Assembly: GCA_004835665.1 (NCBI GenBank)
Contig: RBKR01000003.1
Span: 1,984,001 to 2,048,000, forward strand
DNA: 64,000 nucleotides
Direction of reading: 5' to 3'
Source: Phoma sp. XZ068
Lineage: Eukaryota; Ascomycota; Dothideomycetes; Pleosporales; Didymellaceae
Positions 31,275 to 41,891 of this stretch are shown here, in pieces. Position 1 is the first letter of the stretch. Each line of letters opens with the position of its first letter. The position numbers and the translations under genes were made by a program. The notes below the pieces were generated by a model. That model was not told the DNA's origin. It was given only the letters and a program-made list of their open reading frames with translations, and did not search any database.

Positions 31275-33443
31275 TTATGAATACTGTGTCGAGAATTCTT
31301 GCCCAAACCCTGACACAGAAGGTGCGAAAGCTGCGTTGTTGATGGACGGATCGAATAGGTCTCCAAGGAAGAGGTGATTCGGCCATCCCTCGAAGCCGTC
31401 AAGGAACAGCCCACTTGTGTCGAGGATATCAAGATTATTAAGGCCAATATGCGAGTTGGATGGGGTATTGTCAAGAGGGGCATCCGCTCTTACAACTGGA
31501 TTGGCAAGTGCCTTGTCGAAAATATGTGTGACCCATGAGCTGGCATCCCAAGTTTCGCGATGAACATGTAGAGCCATCTTACAGTTAGTAAGAGCAGATC
31601 TACCTAAGCTTGCTGTCATTGGACTGCTGCTTCTTGACTGCACGAAGAAGACGACGCAGGCGATGAACAGGCCATGAAACAGCTCATGTGGAGGTACAGT
31701 TTCCTCGGAGGTGGTGACCATGGAACATGCGAGAGAGGCGATCTGTTGGGCTGATAGACTGGCAACTTCATCGCCCAGCCATGATGAGGGTGAAGGCGCA
31801 CTGCTATCATCCACTGTAGACTCCGGCTTAATGTGCAATAGGATGACATTATGGTTGTACAATATGCAGAGTGTCGTCCGGAATACATCGGTATGCGTGG
31901 TGTCGCTGTCTGTCCATTGCAGTGCGGCTGGTAGTTCGTTTCGCCACCGTAACAGCATTTCGTGCAATATTGAGGGTGAATTTGCGTCCTGACTCCTCGG
32001 ATAGAAGCGAATCGTAACAATCTGGCGTAGCAGGAGCGCTAGCTTAGCCGCTTGAATATGGTATAAGCCTGAAAGGCGGAGACAATTAGATGGATGGCTA
32101 TCCGGCTTGTATGAGGCTTCAAAATCGAAATCCTCCATTGTCAGTTCATCGACATCGCAATGGTCGAGGTTGATTCTGAATGGACGGCCATGCATCGATG
32201 CGCACGCAGCGTCCCTGACAACCAAAGTCCACCACAACCGCTTGAGAAGGCTGCGGTCTTGAGGCGTAATGTTGAGTCCGGCCATGGACCTATGACAGCC
32301 AATCGTTTCAGCAATCGTGACTCCTGTAGATATCCAAGTGTAGAAGTTCCAGTGGTTGTTCGGGCTGCCACCCCAAAAGCTCAGAAGGATCGCCACTTGG
32401 AGTGTAACAACCTTGCTGCTTTCGTAACCTATGTCGAACAGCGCCTTAGCTCTACTGTAGAATCGAGATCGCGCTTGCTTCCTATCATCGAATCCGGCCC
32501 GGTGCAAAATTCGCAGCGGACAGAACGTGGCAGCTACAAAGCAAACAGAGTGCAGCAGTATCCATGGTAGCGTCCGGGCTTTGTGATGTAGGAGAAATTC
32601 TTGCGGGTTGACAATCGGGTAAAGAGGGAACACTCGCTCCATAAAGACAGTGATGAACACTTCCAAGGTACCGTCAGGAGGTGCCGTGAAGGCTTGTTTC
32701 ATCTCGAGGAACGCGATGTCTTCTGGAGATATACCAGCAGGATGAGTCGTATGAGACGAGTGAATAGTCGTGTCGGTTGTAGGAGCATGGCCAGGATGGT
32801 GAAGCAAAGGACGTCCGGAGCCACCTCTGGAACCATCGAGAATGATATTTAGAGGAAAGGCTTCTCCGACGTACGCAATCGAGCACTTGTCAACGAGTGC
32901 TTCTCTCTGATCACGACGCTGGAGCAAATTTTCGAACACTGTCGACCAGCTTGCGTCCCGATGTCTCGAATCAGTACTGACATCGGTAGCTCCGGAGGGG
33001 GTGTCGTGCTGAGGCAGCACGCCAGTCCGGGCTGTGGACCTGTGGGCACACTGAACATCAGATGCTGGAGCGGGGTTCTGAACGTTGGATTCTTCTGAAA
33101 TCGGGAGGGAGCTTGTATCATCCGCTCCACTGATCAGATGCGGTCCAGTCGATGCGGTTGCTGTACTGCGAACACGCACTTGTTGCCGTCGTGGCTTCCG
33201 GACATAGATGCCTCTTCGAGACTGTATCAAAGTACAATTTGGCTCTCCCCTCTGTTCACAGCGAGTGCAAGGCGTCCCATGCTCACTAGCATCGCACTTT
33301 ACGCGCTTCTCATTACACAAGCGACATGCTTTAGCGGTCCGCTGGCGAGCTGGGCGGCTCGGAGCGCCGGTCTGCGCTGCTTGCAGATCGGTTCCTGGCG
33401 TTTTGGATGTCCGTGATGAAGCAGCTCGTGCCATTCTGGGCAC
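31275..33443 (-). CDS. Zn(II)2Cys6 fungal transcription factor (CTF1-beta-like)
   Basis: A single exon encodes 722 aa. The binuclear zinc cluster has Cys at about 40, 43, 50, 59, 62 and 70 (ACRLCNEKRVKCD..PCTRCEQRGEPNC), followed by a basic linker (YVRKPRRQQVR). After a disordered Ser/Thr-rich region, the fungal-specific middle homology domain begins near residue 250. It includes VFITVFMERVFPLYPIVNP, SVCFVAATFCPLRILHRAGF and LLKRLWWTLVVRDAACASMH. This layout resembles cutinase factor 1-beta and similar regulators of ester, fatty acid or secondary-metabolite genes. Target genes are unknown. It is convergent with the PRISE-like gene, and the GH79-like gene starts 1.1 kb from its start codon in the divergent direction, so either could be local targets, but nothing in the sequence proves it. 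Confidence 0.9.
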   Translation of the reverse strand: MPRMARAASSRTSKTPGTDLQAAQTGAPSRPARQRTAKACRLCNEKRVKCDASEHGTPCTRCEQRGEPNCTLIQSRRGIYVRKPRRQQVRVRSTATASTGPHLISGADDTSSLPISEESNVQNPAPASDVQCAHRSTARTGVLPQHDTPSGATDVSTDSRHRDASWSTVFENLLQRRDQREALVDKCSIAYVGEAFPLNIILDGSRGGSGRPLLHHPGHAPTTDTTIHSSHTTHPAGISPEDIAFLEMKQAFTAPPDGTLEVFITVFMERVFPLYPIVNPQEFLLHHKARTLPWILLHSVCFVAATFCPLRILHRAGFDDRKQARSRFYSRAKALFDIGYESSKVVTLQVAILLSFWGGSPNNHWNFYTWISTGVTIAETIGCHRSMAGLNITPQDRSLLKRLWWTLVVRDAACASMHGRPFRINLDHCDVDELTMEDFDFEASYKPDSHPSNCLRLSGLYHIQAAKLALLLRQIVTIRFYPRSQDANSPSILHEMLLRWRNELPAALQWTDSDTTHTDVFRTTLCILYNHNVILLHIKPESTVDDSSAPSPSSWLGDEVASLSAQQIASLACSMVTTSEETVPPHELFHGLFIACVVFFVQSRSSSPMTASLGRSALTNCKMALHVHRETWDASSWVTHIFDKALANPVVRADAPLDNTPSNSHIGLNNLDILDTSGLFLDGFEGWPNHLFLGDLFDPSINNAAFAPSVSGFGQEFSTQYS

Positions 33444-34545
33444 ATGACCACTCTCTAGATGAAGTGCTGATGTGATGTTACATTTTGAGGCATGCGAAAT
33501 CTGGCTGTGCAGAACCCGAAGTCATATAGCCGGAATACGCTAATTACATAAGCTGAGTCCGTCGTATACTTCAACGCCCTGTCGCACCTGCTTAATTTTG
33601 CGGGCTCTTTAAGGGAGAAGAATTTGTACATCTAGGGGTTTCGACTACACTGAAAGGGGTTCTTCGATGGTAACGGGTTCAGACGACTGAAGCCCTCCAA
33701 GACGCGCTCTACAGATGCATCCATCATGAGATCCCCACTAATCGTGATTGGAAGCGCCGGTTCTTATTTGGGACTGTCGGAAAATTCATGTGGTTTTACA
33801 AGCAGAAAATTGGTGCTCTCGAGTTTAGTCCGCGTTTGCTACTGTCGCTATATATGAACGGTGATGAACTTTCTTGACAGCGAATTCAAAGCTACTCGCG
33901 TAGCAACTCTTCGTCTACATCGAGGATGTGTGGAGCTGTTGCATGTGAATATCCTTGTTAACGAGAGAGATTCTTTAGATGCGTTTCGTTTTCGATGGCG
34001 ACTGCGTCGAGCGATGGCCGTACTACTTCCCAAGGTCATTTCGGCCAGAATGTGCAGCAACCTCAAGGCTGTGGCATTCTTGACAGTCTTCAAGGATATG
34101 AGACCCATGACTATTTAAATGGCGGATAAATTCGTCAATCCCGTCTGGCTACATCGTCGGGTTGAGTACCCGGGAGTGGTTCCACCGAGCCAACCGGAGT
34201 CACGCACTCCACAGAGGTCGGCGCAAGCACCGAACATCGTCATCCTCCACTTCCCCACCTTCCCCAGGTTGTTCCTATCCGGGACTATATGCGCTCATCA
34301 ATCTTTCATTCTCGGGCGAGATGCAACGCCGATGCATTGCTAATTGTAGGCGGACGGTCAATTGAATTTCCGTCATGATGTATTGTTAGCTAGGATTACC
34401 TAGGTAGGTATCGAACCACCACCTCGTCGGTAGAAAAGATCATCAACCCCGGAGATGTCTCCTGTATTTATACGACGCTTGTCGCTGAAGGCTTCCTTTG
34501 CCTTGTCGGCGGCTGTTCACACCAAGTCCAAATCTTCATAGCAAA
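33444..34545. other. Divergent promoter region, Zn2Cys6 factor / GH79-like gene
   Basis: About 1.1 kb without a convincing gene. Two near-complementary 85-codon frames at 33848-34118 overlap on both strands and look like chance. Confidence 0.4.
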
Positions 34546-36147
34546 ATGGGACGTTTCTTTCTCGCAGCAGCAGCGCTTGTAGCGCACGCGACGCAAGCGT
34601 ATATCAGTGCAAAAGCAGTCACATTGAGCGTACCGAGCACAGCAGCTGGATCATCGATCGCACACAGCAATTCATTCGCCTCTTTCTCGTTTGAGCCAGC
34701 ATTCTGGGTGGAGTTCTTTGGCAATGCCAGCAACCCCAACAAGCTGACATTTGCCGTCCTCGATCGTATCCACGAGCATGGCGGGCATCCTGCCATTCGG
34801 CCTGGCGGCATCACCATGGATAGCATGATCTTTGATCCAAAGGGCGGTGATCCCGTCCGCACGACAAGCCCAGAGGGTGGCGTCTGGAGAACAACCGTTG
34901 GCCCTGACTACTACAAGAGCTGGGATAACTTCCCAGAAGGCACAGAATTCATCTCCACGCTCAACTTCGGCAACGAGAGCCTGGAGATTGCCAAGGGTCT
35001 TGCTGTGGCTTCTGTCACCTACCAGGGCAACAAGGTGGCATACTTTGAGCTTGGCAACGAACCAACAAACTACAAGAAGAGCCGGTGGAACCTTTCAACG
35101 GATGCATATGTACGCCAATGGAAGCAGTACGCTCGTGACATCGATGCGGCCGTCAATGCAACTGGCGACACCAGCCTCAGCAGCCAGCGATGGTGGGCAT
35201 CATCTGCAACAACTGATAAATCCGGTCTTGAAGTCCGCCCAGTGGCACTCATTCCCGCCGGCATCGATTCAGAACGCCAGGTTGGCATCTATTCAATCCA
35301 CTCGTATGGTTTCTCGACCTGCTCCCCAAAACAAGCTGCAGTAGCCACCATCCCAAATATCCTGAACCACACCGAGCTCACTCGCTACTGCGACCATGAG
35401 ATCTACCCCTCTGCAAAAGCCGCATTGGACGTTGGATCACGCTGGAACATTGGCGAATTCAACTCAGTCTCCTGCGCCGGCGCCCCCAACGTCACCGACA
35501 CATTCGCGCAGGCCCTCTGGGTAATCGACAGCGAACTCATCTACGCCACACGCAACGCATCAAGCACCCACCTCCACCAAGGCGCAACCCTCGCCCTGCA
35601 GTCCAAAGACCAAATCAACAAACCAGACGTAAACGGCACACCGGGCTACAGCACCTACTCGATGCTGTACCCGCGCGATAGCAACCTCCGCGGTCCAGCG
35701 CGCACACTCCCTTCGTTCCTGGCGCAACTCTTCATGGCCGAGGCGTTTGCCGTCCCTGGAACGCGTGTCCGCGCTCTCGATGCGCCTGCAGGGGTGGAGT
35801 CGCAGTCGTTCGCTGCGTATGCGTTTTACATCGACGACCGCGTCTCCAAGGTCGCACTTGTCAATATGAAGCCGTACTACGCCAACTCGACGTCTGATTT
35901 TGCCGTTCAGCTGGACCTTTCGTCGGTAGCAACTGTAGGTGATAGTAGTGTTCGTGCGAAGCGGTTGACTGCGCCGGCGGTGAATTCGAGGGATAGCAAG
36001 GCGTCTACTTGGGCTGGGCAGTCGTTTCCTTTGGGTGAGCCGGTGGGTGAGATGGATATTGAGACTGTGAAGGAGGACGGTGTTGTTAGTGTTAGGGGTA
36101 GCGAAGTGCTTATGGTCTTCTTTGACGATAATGTGTATGGACTGTAA
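34546..36147 (+). CDS. Secreted GH79-like beta-glucuronidase family protein
   Basis: A single exon encodes 533 aa from the ATG at 34546, which opens a clear signal peptide (MGRFFLAAAALVAHATQA). The upstream extension of the frame has no ATG. The catalytic barrel follows: FASFSFEPAFWVEFFGN, HPAIRPGGITMDSM, then YFELGNEPTNYKKS with the acid/base Glu at about 172, and SRWNIGEFNSVSCAG with the nucleophile Glu at about 304. A C-terminal beta domain ends VLMVFFDDNVYGL. The paired Glu motifs (NEP and GEFNS) and length fit fungal GH79 enzymes that cut glucuronic acid from arabinogalactan or related glycans. Several NxS/T sites suggest glycosylation. The coding strand is C-rich to about 35,780 and becomes G-rich near the stop. 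Substrate specificity is inferred. Confidence 0.86.
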   Translation: MGRFFLAAAALVAHATQAYISAKAVTLSVPSTAAGSSIAHSNSFASFSFEPAFWVEFFGNASNPNKLTFAVLDRIHEHGGHPAIRPGGITMDSMIFDPKGGDPVRTTSPEGGVWRTTVGPDYYKSWDNFPEGTEFISTLNFGNESLEIAKGLAVASVTYQGNKVAYFELGNEPTNYKKSRWNLSTDAYVRQWKQYARDIDAAVNATGDTSLSSQRWWASSATTDKSGLEVRPVALIPAGIDSERQVGIYSIHSYGFSTCSPKQAAVATIPNILNHTELTRYCDHEIYPSAKAALDVGSRWNIGEFNSVSCAGAPNVTDTFAQALWVIDSELIYATRNASSTHLHQGATLALQSKDQINKPDVNGTPGYSTYSMLYPRDSNLRGPARTLPSFLAQLFMAEAFAVPGTRVRALDAPAGVESQSFAAYAFYIDDRVSKVALVNMKPYYANSTSDFAVQLDLSSVATVGDSSVRAKRLTAPAVNSRDSKASTWAGQSFPLGEPVGEMDIETVKEDGVVSVRGSEVLMVFFDDNVYGL

Positions 36148-38238
36148 GGGGAGGATATAGTTCGTGGATTGGAATTGGTAAAGATGAAGTTATAATTGGT
36201 TAGCATACAAGAACAATCTATTAATCGAAGGAAATTTAAGATGTAAATAACGTTTTATTTTAACAAGGCTGGTTTTGGTGAACTACCATTACTTTAGAAA
36301 AAGATGATCATCTAGGACATGATTAAGCTGTATTTAACAATACCCTACATTCTGTTCCACGGCTGAACAAATAGCTTGGGTAAGCATCTCACAGCTCCAG
36401 CCATAACAGAGTCCCTCATACCTGGCAACTACGCCAATAGACTGTGTCGATGGTGAAATTCACCATGAGAACGTCGGCGGTGTCGTCCTTGTAGGGAAGC
36501 ACGGTGTGTACAAGTGCTGCAGATGCGAACGCGCTTCGGATTTAACGTGGAGTTGTGAGGGGTATGGGTGAGCGATGCGCCATCCAGGCTACTGGCCGGG
36601 CGACTTCGCGAGGGTCCATGGATAGCGAGTAGATATGTTGGCGGAGCTCGAGGGCCTGAAACGTGTGTCAGATATATCTATGTCTGTGCTTTTTTGGCTG
36701 TTCGGTTGGCGGAAGAGGCGGGATTCGAGCATGGTTGTGGTGGTGCTGTGGATAATACTGCGAGGAGATCACGATGCGGGTAGTGGTTGAGGCAAGATCA
36801 ATAGAAGCGTCCATGAGGAGAACCTAGTGGCTCTGAGTCAATGGCATGTCCCAATTGAGAAGGTTGGTCCTACAGAGCATTCGCGAACCTTAGTGCCATT
36901 AATCGTATTATCTGACGTTGAAGATGTCCAGGAAAGTGGAAGGTTACGACAACGTGGAGAATCTCGAGCATTGGCACTCAAAGTACGACATCTCCCTCCT
37001 CAGATCCTAGTTCTAACGGTGGCGGGGGGTCGATCACACGTGCAGGTACCCTGTGGTTCTTGCAGCAATAGAAGAGGTCTGTATATCGTCCGAGCTGAAA
37101 CGTCGTGGTACAGGACCTCTCTGAGGTCATGTTCACCGTTGACATCATTATTTCCAATTTCGATAGGTTACCATAACCGAACGTATACGTGAATGTTGTG
37201 AGGCTGTCCAGTTGAAGGTTCGGTGCTTGCTTTTTTGGTCAAGGCGCAATGTATTTATTGATCGTCGCGGTCCAGAACGAACTTGCTAGGGTAGGTCGAG
37301 GTCATTGAGTGTCTAGCCGCCTAATACTATTGTAGGCGCCGTGTAGATGAAAACGTGACCTGTTGATTCGGCCAGCTTTGCACTTGACACTCTGGTCACG
37401 ATATGGAGATGACTTGTTAGAGATGACCAAGCACCTTCCGTTTTGCGCCGGAGTAGCACAACGGCGCACCTGCCTATTACAATCTGACCCCGCACATGGA
37501 TATCACACAGCTTGATAACGGGCTGCAAACAAGAGCATTACCCATGCTGGCGATTGTCCACGACGGCAGCCGAGATTGCAGCTGATCGAGGTGGCTCGGT
37601 GTTCAAGGTCGAGTGGCGAGGTTCCCTGCGCAGATCCAGGCGCCTTCCAGCGCAGCGCAAGGGGCGCCGGCCAAGCCGTGAGGCTCTGTTCGCGACACGT
37701 TTTTGACAGGCCAGCTCCTTTTCTAGGGCTGGCAGGAGCACAAGCTAGGGCTGGCAGGAGCACAAGCAGCTGAGGGGCTCTGGGCCTTGTTTGAAGACAA
37801 CCAAGTTGGTGGTCCAGATGCGGCGTCATTGCATGGGCGCAGTGCTGCTAGCATCGGCGCTCGGCCAACCTGTGGCCTATGTACAAGCGCCCGGCCATGG
37901 ATCCGGTGCTGCCACCACCGACGTACTGTACTAAACTACCCGGGCCTGCAGTACGAGAATCAATAGCCGCTCCGCTGCCCTGCCACCTTCCTGCTCTCTT
38001 CGTCCGAGAGCTGTTCCGACGACGTTGCGATCTGGCTGGTGTCGCACTTGAACGGTGTGCGCGGCTCCATGTGTTCGCCGTGAACAATCGCCCATCTCCT
38101 GGTCTCTCGACTGTCGTCACTCCTTTGTCCCCGGCCGCCGGCCGCTGCCGCCCAACGCCCAGCGCTTCCAACAACACCTCGAAAGCGCAGCAGGGCGCCC
38201 TGGATGCGCTCTAGCTAGGCGACGTTTCCACCAGCAGA
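36148..38238. other. Gene-free stretch of about 2.1 kb upstream of the SEC2-like gene
   Basis: The left part is AT-rich; from about 37,550 it becomes GC-rich and probably holds the SEC2 promoter and 5' UTR. ORFs up to 121 codons lack motifs. A 22-bp tandem duplication is listed separately. Confidence 0.4.
37723..37766. repeat. Perfect 22-bp tandem duplication
   Basis: Bases 37723-37744 and 37745-37766 are identical (start CTAGGGCTGG, end GAGCACAAG). It lies about 470 bp upstream of the SEC2-like start codon. Confidence 0.95.
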
Positions 38239-40343
38239 ATGGCCGAGTATGCGTATGTGCGAGCGAGCGATGCGCTGCCCGACGGCGACTAACGTGCAGC
38301 AGATTCATACACACGGCTGCGCCATGGGTCCAGCACGGCTCTGGCAGCATGACGCCGTCCCGCCTGCGCTCGCTGAGCCCCATGCCCGCAAAGAAGGAGG
38401 TCACGAGATCCATCTCGACGCCGCACCTCGCCAAAGCCGCCTCGGAGAGCGAGCACGACGGCATGAACACCATCCCGGACCCTCGCGCCCCCACGCCCCA
38501 ACTGCCCATCTCGCGCCACAACTCGTCCGACTCGCACCCAGACTTCAGCCAGGAAGTCTCGACGCTCAGCACGAAGCTCATCAACGCCATCAACCACTCC
38601 ACCATGCTCGACGACTCGCTGCAGCAGACACGGCACGAGCTGGAGGCTGCCAAGAAGCGCCTCGAGCAGCTGGAGGTGCAGGTCAAGGACCACGAGCAAA
38701 AGGTCGCGCGCGGGCTGCTGGTCGAGAAGGTCGTGTACGAGAAGATGGAGCGCCAGATGTCGACGGAGCTGCAGGAAGAGCGCAAGCGCCGCGCAGAGGC
38801 AGAGCGCCTGAAGCGCAAGACAGACAACGAGGTCGAGCAGCTGACGGCGGCGCTGTTCGAGGAAGCCAACGTGGTAGGTGCAGCAAGCCTCGAGTCACGA
38901 TGACGTACTAATGTCCTGTAGATGGTGGCCGCCGCACGCAAAGAGACAGAAGCTTCCGACAAGCGCAGCGACCAGCTGAAGCAGCAGCTCAGCGACGCTG
39001 AAGTGCTGCAGCACTCCCTGCAAGAGCAGCTGCAGGACCTCAAGGGCGTCATGGAGAAGATGAGCTCGCACGGCGACGACAACGAGAGCAACATCTTAGC
39101 ATCAACCACCGCACCATCAACACCCGGCATCACCCCTGCCGACAAAATGACGAAGCTGCTCGAAGCTACCAACCTGACGCCTAACACGCCCGGCTCCGAA
39201 GAATTCAGCCCCGATCACCCACTCCACTTCTCGCACCTGATTCACCCGGTCCTGCGCAGCGACTTGGTAGCCTTTGACGAGTTCCAGGCAATGCTGAGAA
39301 CGGTACCGCTATCAGCTCCTTCGAGCCGTGTATCGAGTGGGAACTACAGTAGCTTGAATGTGCTAGGTCTGGGGTCACTGACAAACAGCTCGACAACCTC
39401 TCTACCGTCCTCGATCAAATCCCCGACCAACGGCAACAATTCGCCAAGAGAGGCTGTAGCCAGCCAGGCTGTGACGAATTTGAAGGACGAGAAGTTTTAT
39501 AAGCGGGCGCTGGCAGAGGATATCGAACCCACGCTGCGCCTAGACATTGCTCCTGGTCTTTCGTGGATGGCGCGCCGCACAGTTGTCAACAGTATTACCG
39601 CAGGCTCTCTGGTAGTCGAGCCAAACCCAGCATCCACATCTCGATTCCGCGCACCCGTGCTGCCATGCTCACTATGCGGCGAAACCCGCAAGGGGGACCA
39701 CTACGCTCGAAAGTACCGCTTCAAGACTGCAGACAACGAAGACTCGCAGAGATACCCTCTGTGCGACTGGTGTCTGGGTCGAGTACGAGCAACATGCGAC
39801 TACATTGGCTTTCTCCGCATGATCGCAGCAGGCCACTGGCGGGCAGAGACAGACGAGGAGAAGAAGAACGCGTGGGAGGAGAGCGTGCGTCTGCGAGAGC
39901 GCATGTTCTGGAACCGCATCGGCGGCGGCGTGGTGCCAGCCTTCATACCCATGCGCGACAGCCCACGCAGCCCGACGTTTGCAAACACCGACAAAACACG
40001 GACGAGCGAAGAGTCGAATCATCCGATTGAGATCGCCGTCGAGGCTCCGAAAAGCGAAGACGACCCCTTCCAGGCTACCAATGACAATAAAAAGCGAGTG
40101 TCGATCGGCAAGACTGTCATCTCGCCGGAGATCAAGGAGACGCCTACCCAAGACGAGGAGAAGCACATTGAAGAGATGGTGCAGACGCAGCTGCAGACCG
40201 AAGTGCGGAGGAGCTTGGATGCGCGACCAGTTACGGAGAAGCCCACACTCCAGCGCCAGCGCTCGCACTCGAATCCGGCGCCCACACCTCCGCGGAAAAA
40301 GGACGAGCGACTGAGCCTGACGATTCCAGGCGCGTTTGAGTAA
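38239..40343 (+). CDS. SEC2: Sec2-type guanine nucleotide exchange factor for Rab8/Sec4
   Basis: Three exons (38239-38252, 38303-38873, 38922-40343) give 668 aa. The first exon is only 14 nt (MAEYA): a GTATGT donor, CTAAC branch point and CAG acceptor lead into FIHTAAPWVQHGSG. An alternative start is the ATG of MTPSRLRSL in exon 2. A long coiled coil spans about residues 95-240 (TLSTKLINAINHSTMLDDSL, QQTRHELEAAKKRLEQL). It carries the Sec2 signature EVEQLTAALFEEAN joined by intron 2 to MVAAARKE. Downstream are FSHLIHPVLRSDLVAFDEFQ and a Cys-containing module (CSLCGETRKGDHYARKYRF, YPLCDWCLGRVRATCDYIGF), as in fungal Sec2. The tail is disordered with SH3-like proline patches. Sec2 activates Sec4 on secretory vesicles for polarized exocytosis at hyphal tips. 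Confidence 0.9.
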
Positions 40344-40625
40344 AAAAGAACCGCTTGACGTTATTTCACTGCACATTTTTATATAATTAGGACCAGCATT
40401 TGTACAGGCGCATAAAACCTGTTTTTTTTGTTTGTCGCATTGGGATGGGAATACCACGAATCACGGTGTTTGGCGTTTAGACTTGTATCGAGTGGTGGAA
40501 TAGGGTATCATTTAGGGCTCTGCCTAGCTCGTTTCTAGTAAATGCTGCGCTTATGAGCGGTAATGCAGTGTTCTCATGCAGCACTCTCTCTCTCATCTGC
40601 TGTGTTTTGAAGTGTGTTGAAGTAA

Positions 40626-41474
40626 CTATTGTCCTTTTCCCCGGCCCTTGCCTTTGCCTTTTGCCTTGGTTGCACTCGCCGGCGATCCAGATGCTAGCGC
40701 TTGAAATGCCTCGCTGCGTGTCTTGGGCGCCGAAGAGCGCGTTGCTCGTGTCGGTGTATCAGTCGCAGTCGGCTTGTCCTTCTTCGACGGCCTCCCACGC
40801 TTCTTCTTCGCAGGCGCTAGTGACTCGGCATCGCCCTCCTCTTCCTCTGCCGCATCGTCGTCCTCCTCCTCAACACCCGCCTTCGCCTTGCGCCCACGCT
40901 TCTTGGGTGCAGTCTCTGGCGTATCAACATCCTCATCCGTCTCACCAACCCTAACCTTCTTCGCCGGCGTCCCCTCCTCCTCCCCTTCCTCAACACCCCT
41001 CTTCATACCCCCTTCATCATCAAACTTCCTGTTAACCACCCCCCTCACCCTCTCCACCGCCCTCTCCTTCTCCCTCTCTATCCTCTCCTTCCTCATCTCA
41101 TCATACCGCTCATTCCCACTCAACCCATGCTTGATAAACCTCTCGGCAGCAGCCTTATCCAGCCTCATCCCGGGTCCCTTGGCAAACTCCTCGACATGCT
41201 TGATCTTGGCGAAATACGCCTTCAGGCGGGCTAGCTCGGCGAAGAGAGGGTGGGAGCGGGCGTCTGCGCCGGAGGCGAGGAGTGTGCTGAATAAGACGGA
41301 TTCTATGGCGTAGGCGGCGAGGACGTGGAGTTTTGCTTTGGAGAGGACGGGGAGGGGGGAGGAGAGGGTTGAGAGGGAGGAGGGCGGGAGGAGGGGGGTG
41401 AGTGTCGTGGTGAGCTCGTCGATGTTGACTTCGAGGTCTTCTACTAGGTCCGGGAGGTCGGTTTGCGGGTCCAT
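40626..41474 (-). CDS. LRP1: Exosome-associated Rrp47/Lrp1 (C1D family)
   Basis: A single exon encodes 282 aa. The N-terminal Sas10/C1D domain is clear: DLVEDLEVNIDELTTTL, then AKLHVLAAYAIESVLFSTLL, HPLFAELARLKAYFAKIKHV and RLDKAAAERFIKHGLSG. The C-terminal half is acidic and basic in blocks, with two AT-hook-like cores (KKRGRKAK and KKKRGRPSK) and a Lys/Gly tail. Rrp47 pairs with the nuclease Rrp6 in the nuclear exosome to process 3' ends of rRNA and snoRNA. The tail is longer than in yeast and the AT-hooks suggest nucleic-acid contact, as in C1D. It is head to head with the ketopantoate reductase-like gene, 417 bp apart. The opposite strand carries a 196-codon open frame that is a composition artefact. 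Confidence 0.88.
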   Translation of the reverse strand: MDPQTDLPDLVEDLEVNIDELTTTLTPLLPPSSLSTLSSPLPVLSKAKLHVLAAYAIESVLFSTLLASGADARSHPLFAELARLKAYFAKIKHVEEFAKGPGMRLDKAAAERFIKHGLSGNERYDEMRKERIEREKERAVERVRGVVNRKFDDEGGMKRGVEEGEEEGTPAKKVRVGETDEDVDTPETAPKKRGRKAKAGVEEEDDDAAEEEEGDAESLAPAKKKRGRPSKKDKPTATDTPTRATRSSAPKTRSEAFQALASGSPASATKAKGKGKGRGKGQ

Positions 41475-41891
41475 GGTGTGTGGATTGGGGGTTTATGTGT
41501 GGTGTTTTTCCAGTGGGAGTGTTGTTGGCGAGTCTGCGCCTCGAGGTATTTTGTGGTGCTGTATGCGCGTTTTTGTTGTTGTGTGGATTGATAGTGGTGT
41601 CTCGTGTCTCGGTGAATAGAAAGTCGTCGCGACAAAAAATGCGGGCCGAGATTCAGCCAGCTGCCACTCCGCTAGCTTCACTCCGAAGTGGATTGCGGAT
41701 GAGCGCATCACCATCACACACCCGGCTCCCTCTGACGCAGCGCATCCTCCGGCGATTGATGCGCACGCGAGTCGTCCAAGCTGTCTCTCTCGGTCGCACA
41801 CTTCATCCCCAGGCTGCGGCCTCGGATACACACTCGGCCCCGATGCAGACCCGGTAGCTGCACCCGCGCGTGGACGCAACGACGCACCTTC
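41475..41891. other. Divergent promoter, LRP1 / ketopantoate reductase-like gene
   Basis: A 417-bp region between two start codons. Frames crossing it are continuations of antisense frames from the neighbours. Nothing else was recognised. Confidence 0.45.

Noticed and set aside
34381..34440. Possible tRNA B-box (GGTTCGATACC on the minus strand)
   Set aside because: The T-stem does not pair well, and no A-box, anticodon arm or acceptor stem could be placed.
38117..39187. 356-codon minus-strand frame antisense to SEC2
   Set aside because: Low-complexity Ser/Cys/Arg product; it crosses a well-supported intron of the sense gene and has no motif.
40723..41313. 196-codon plus-strand frame antisense to LRP1
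   Set aside because: Ser/Pro-rich mirror of an acidic/basic tail; no motif.
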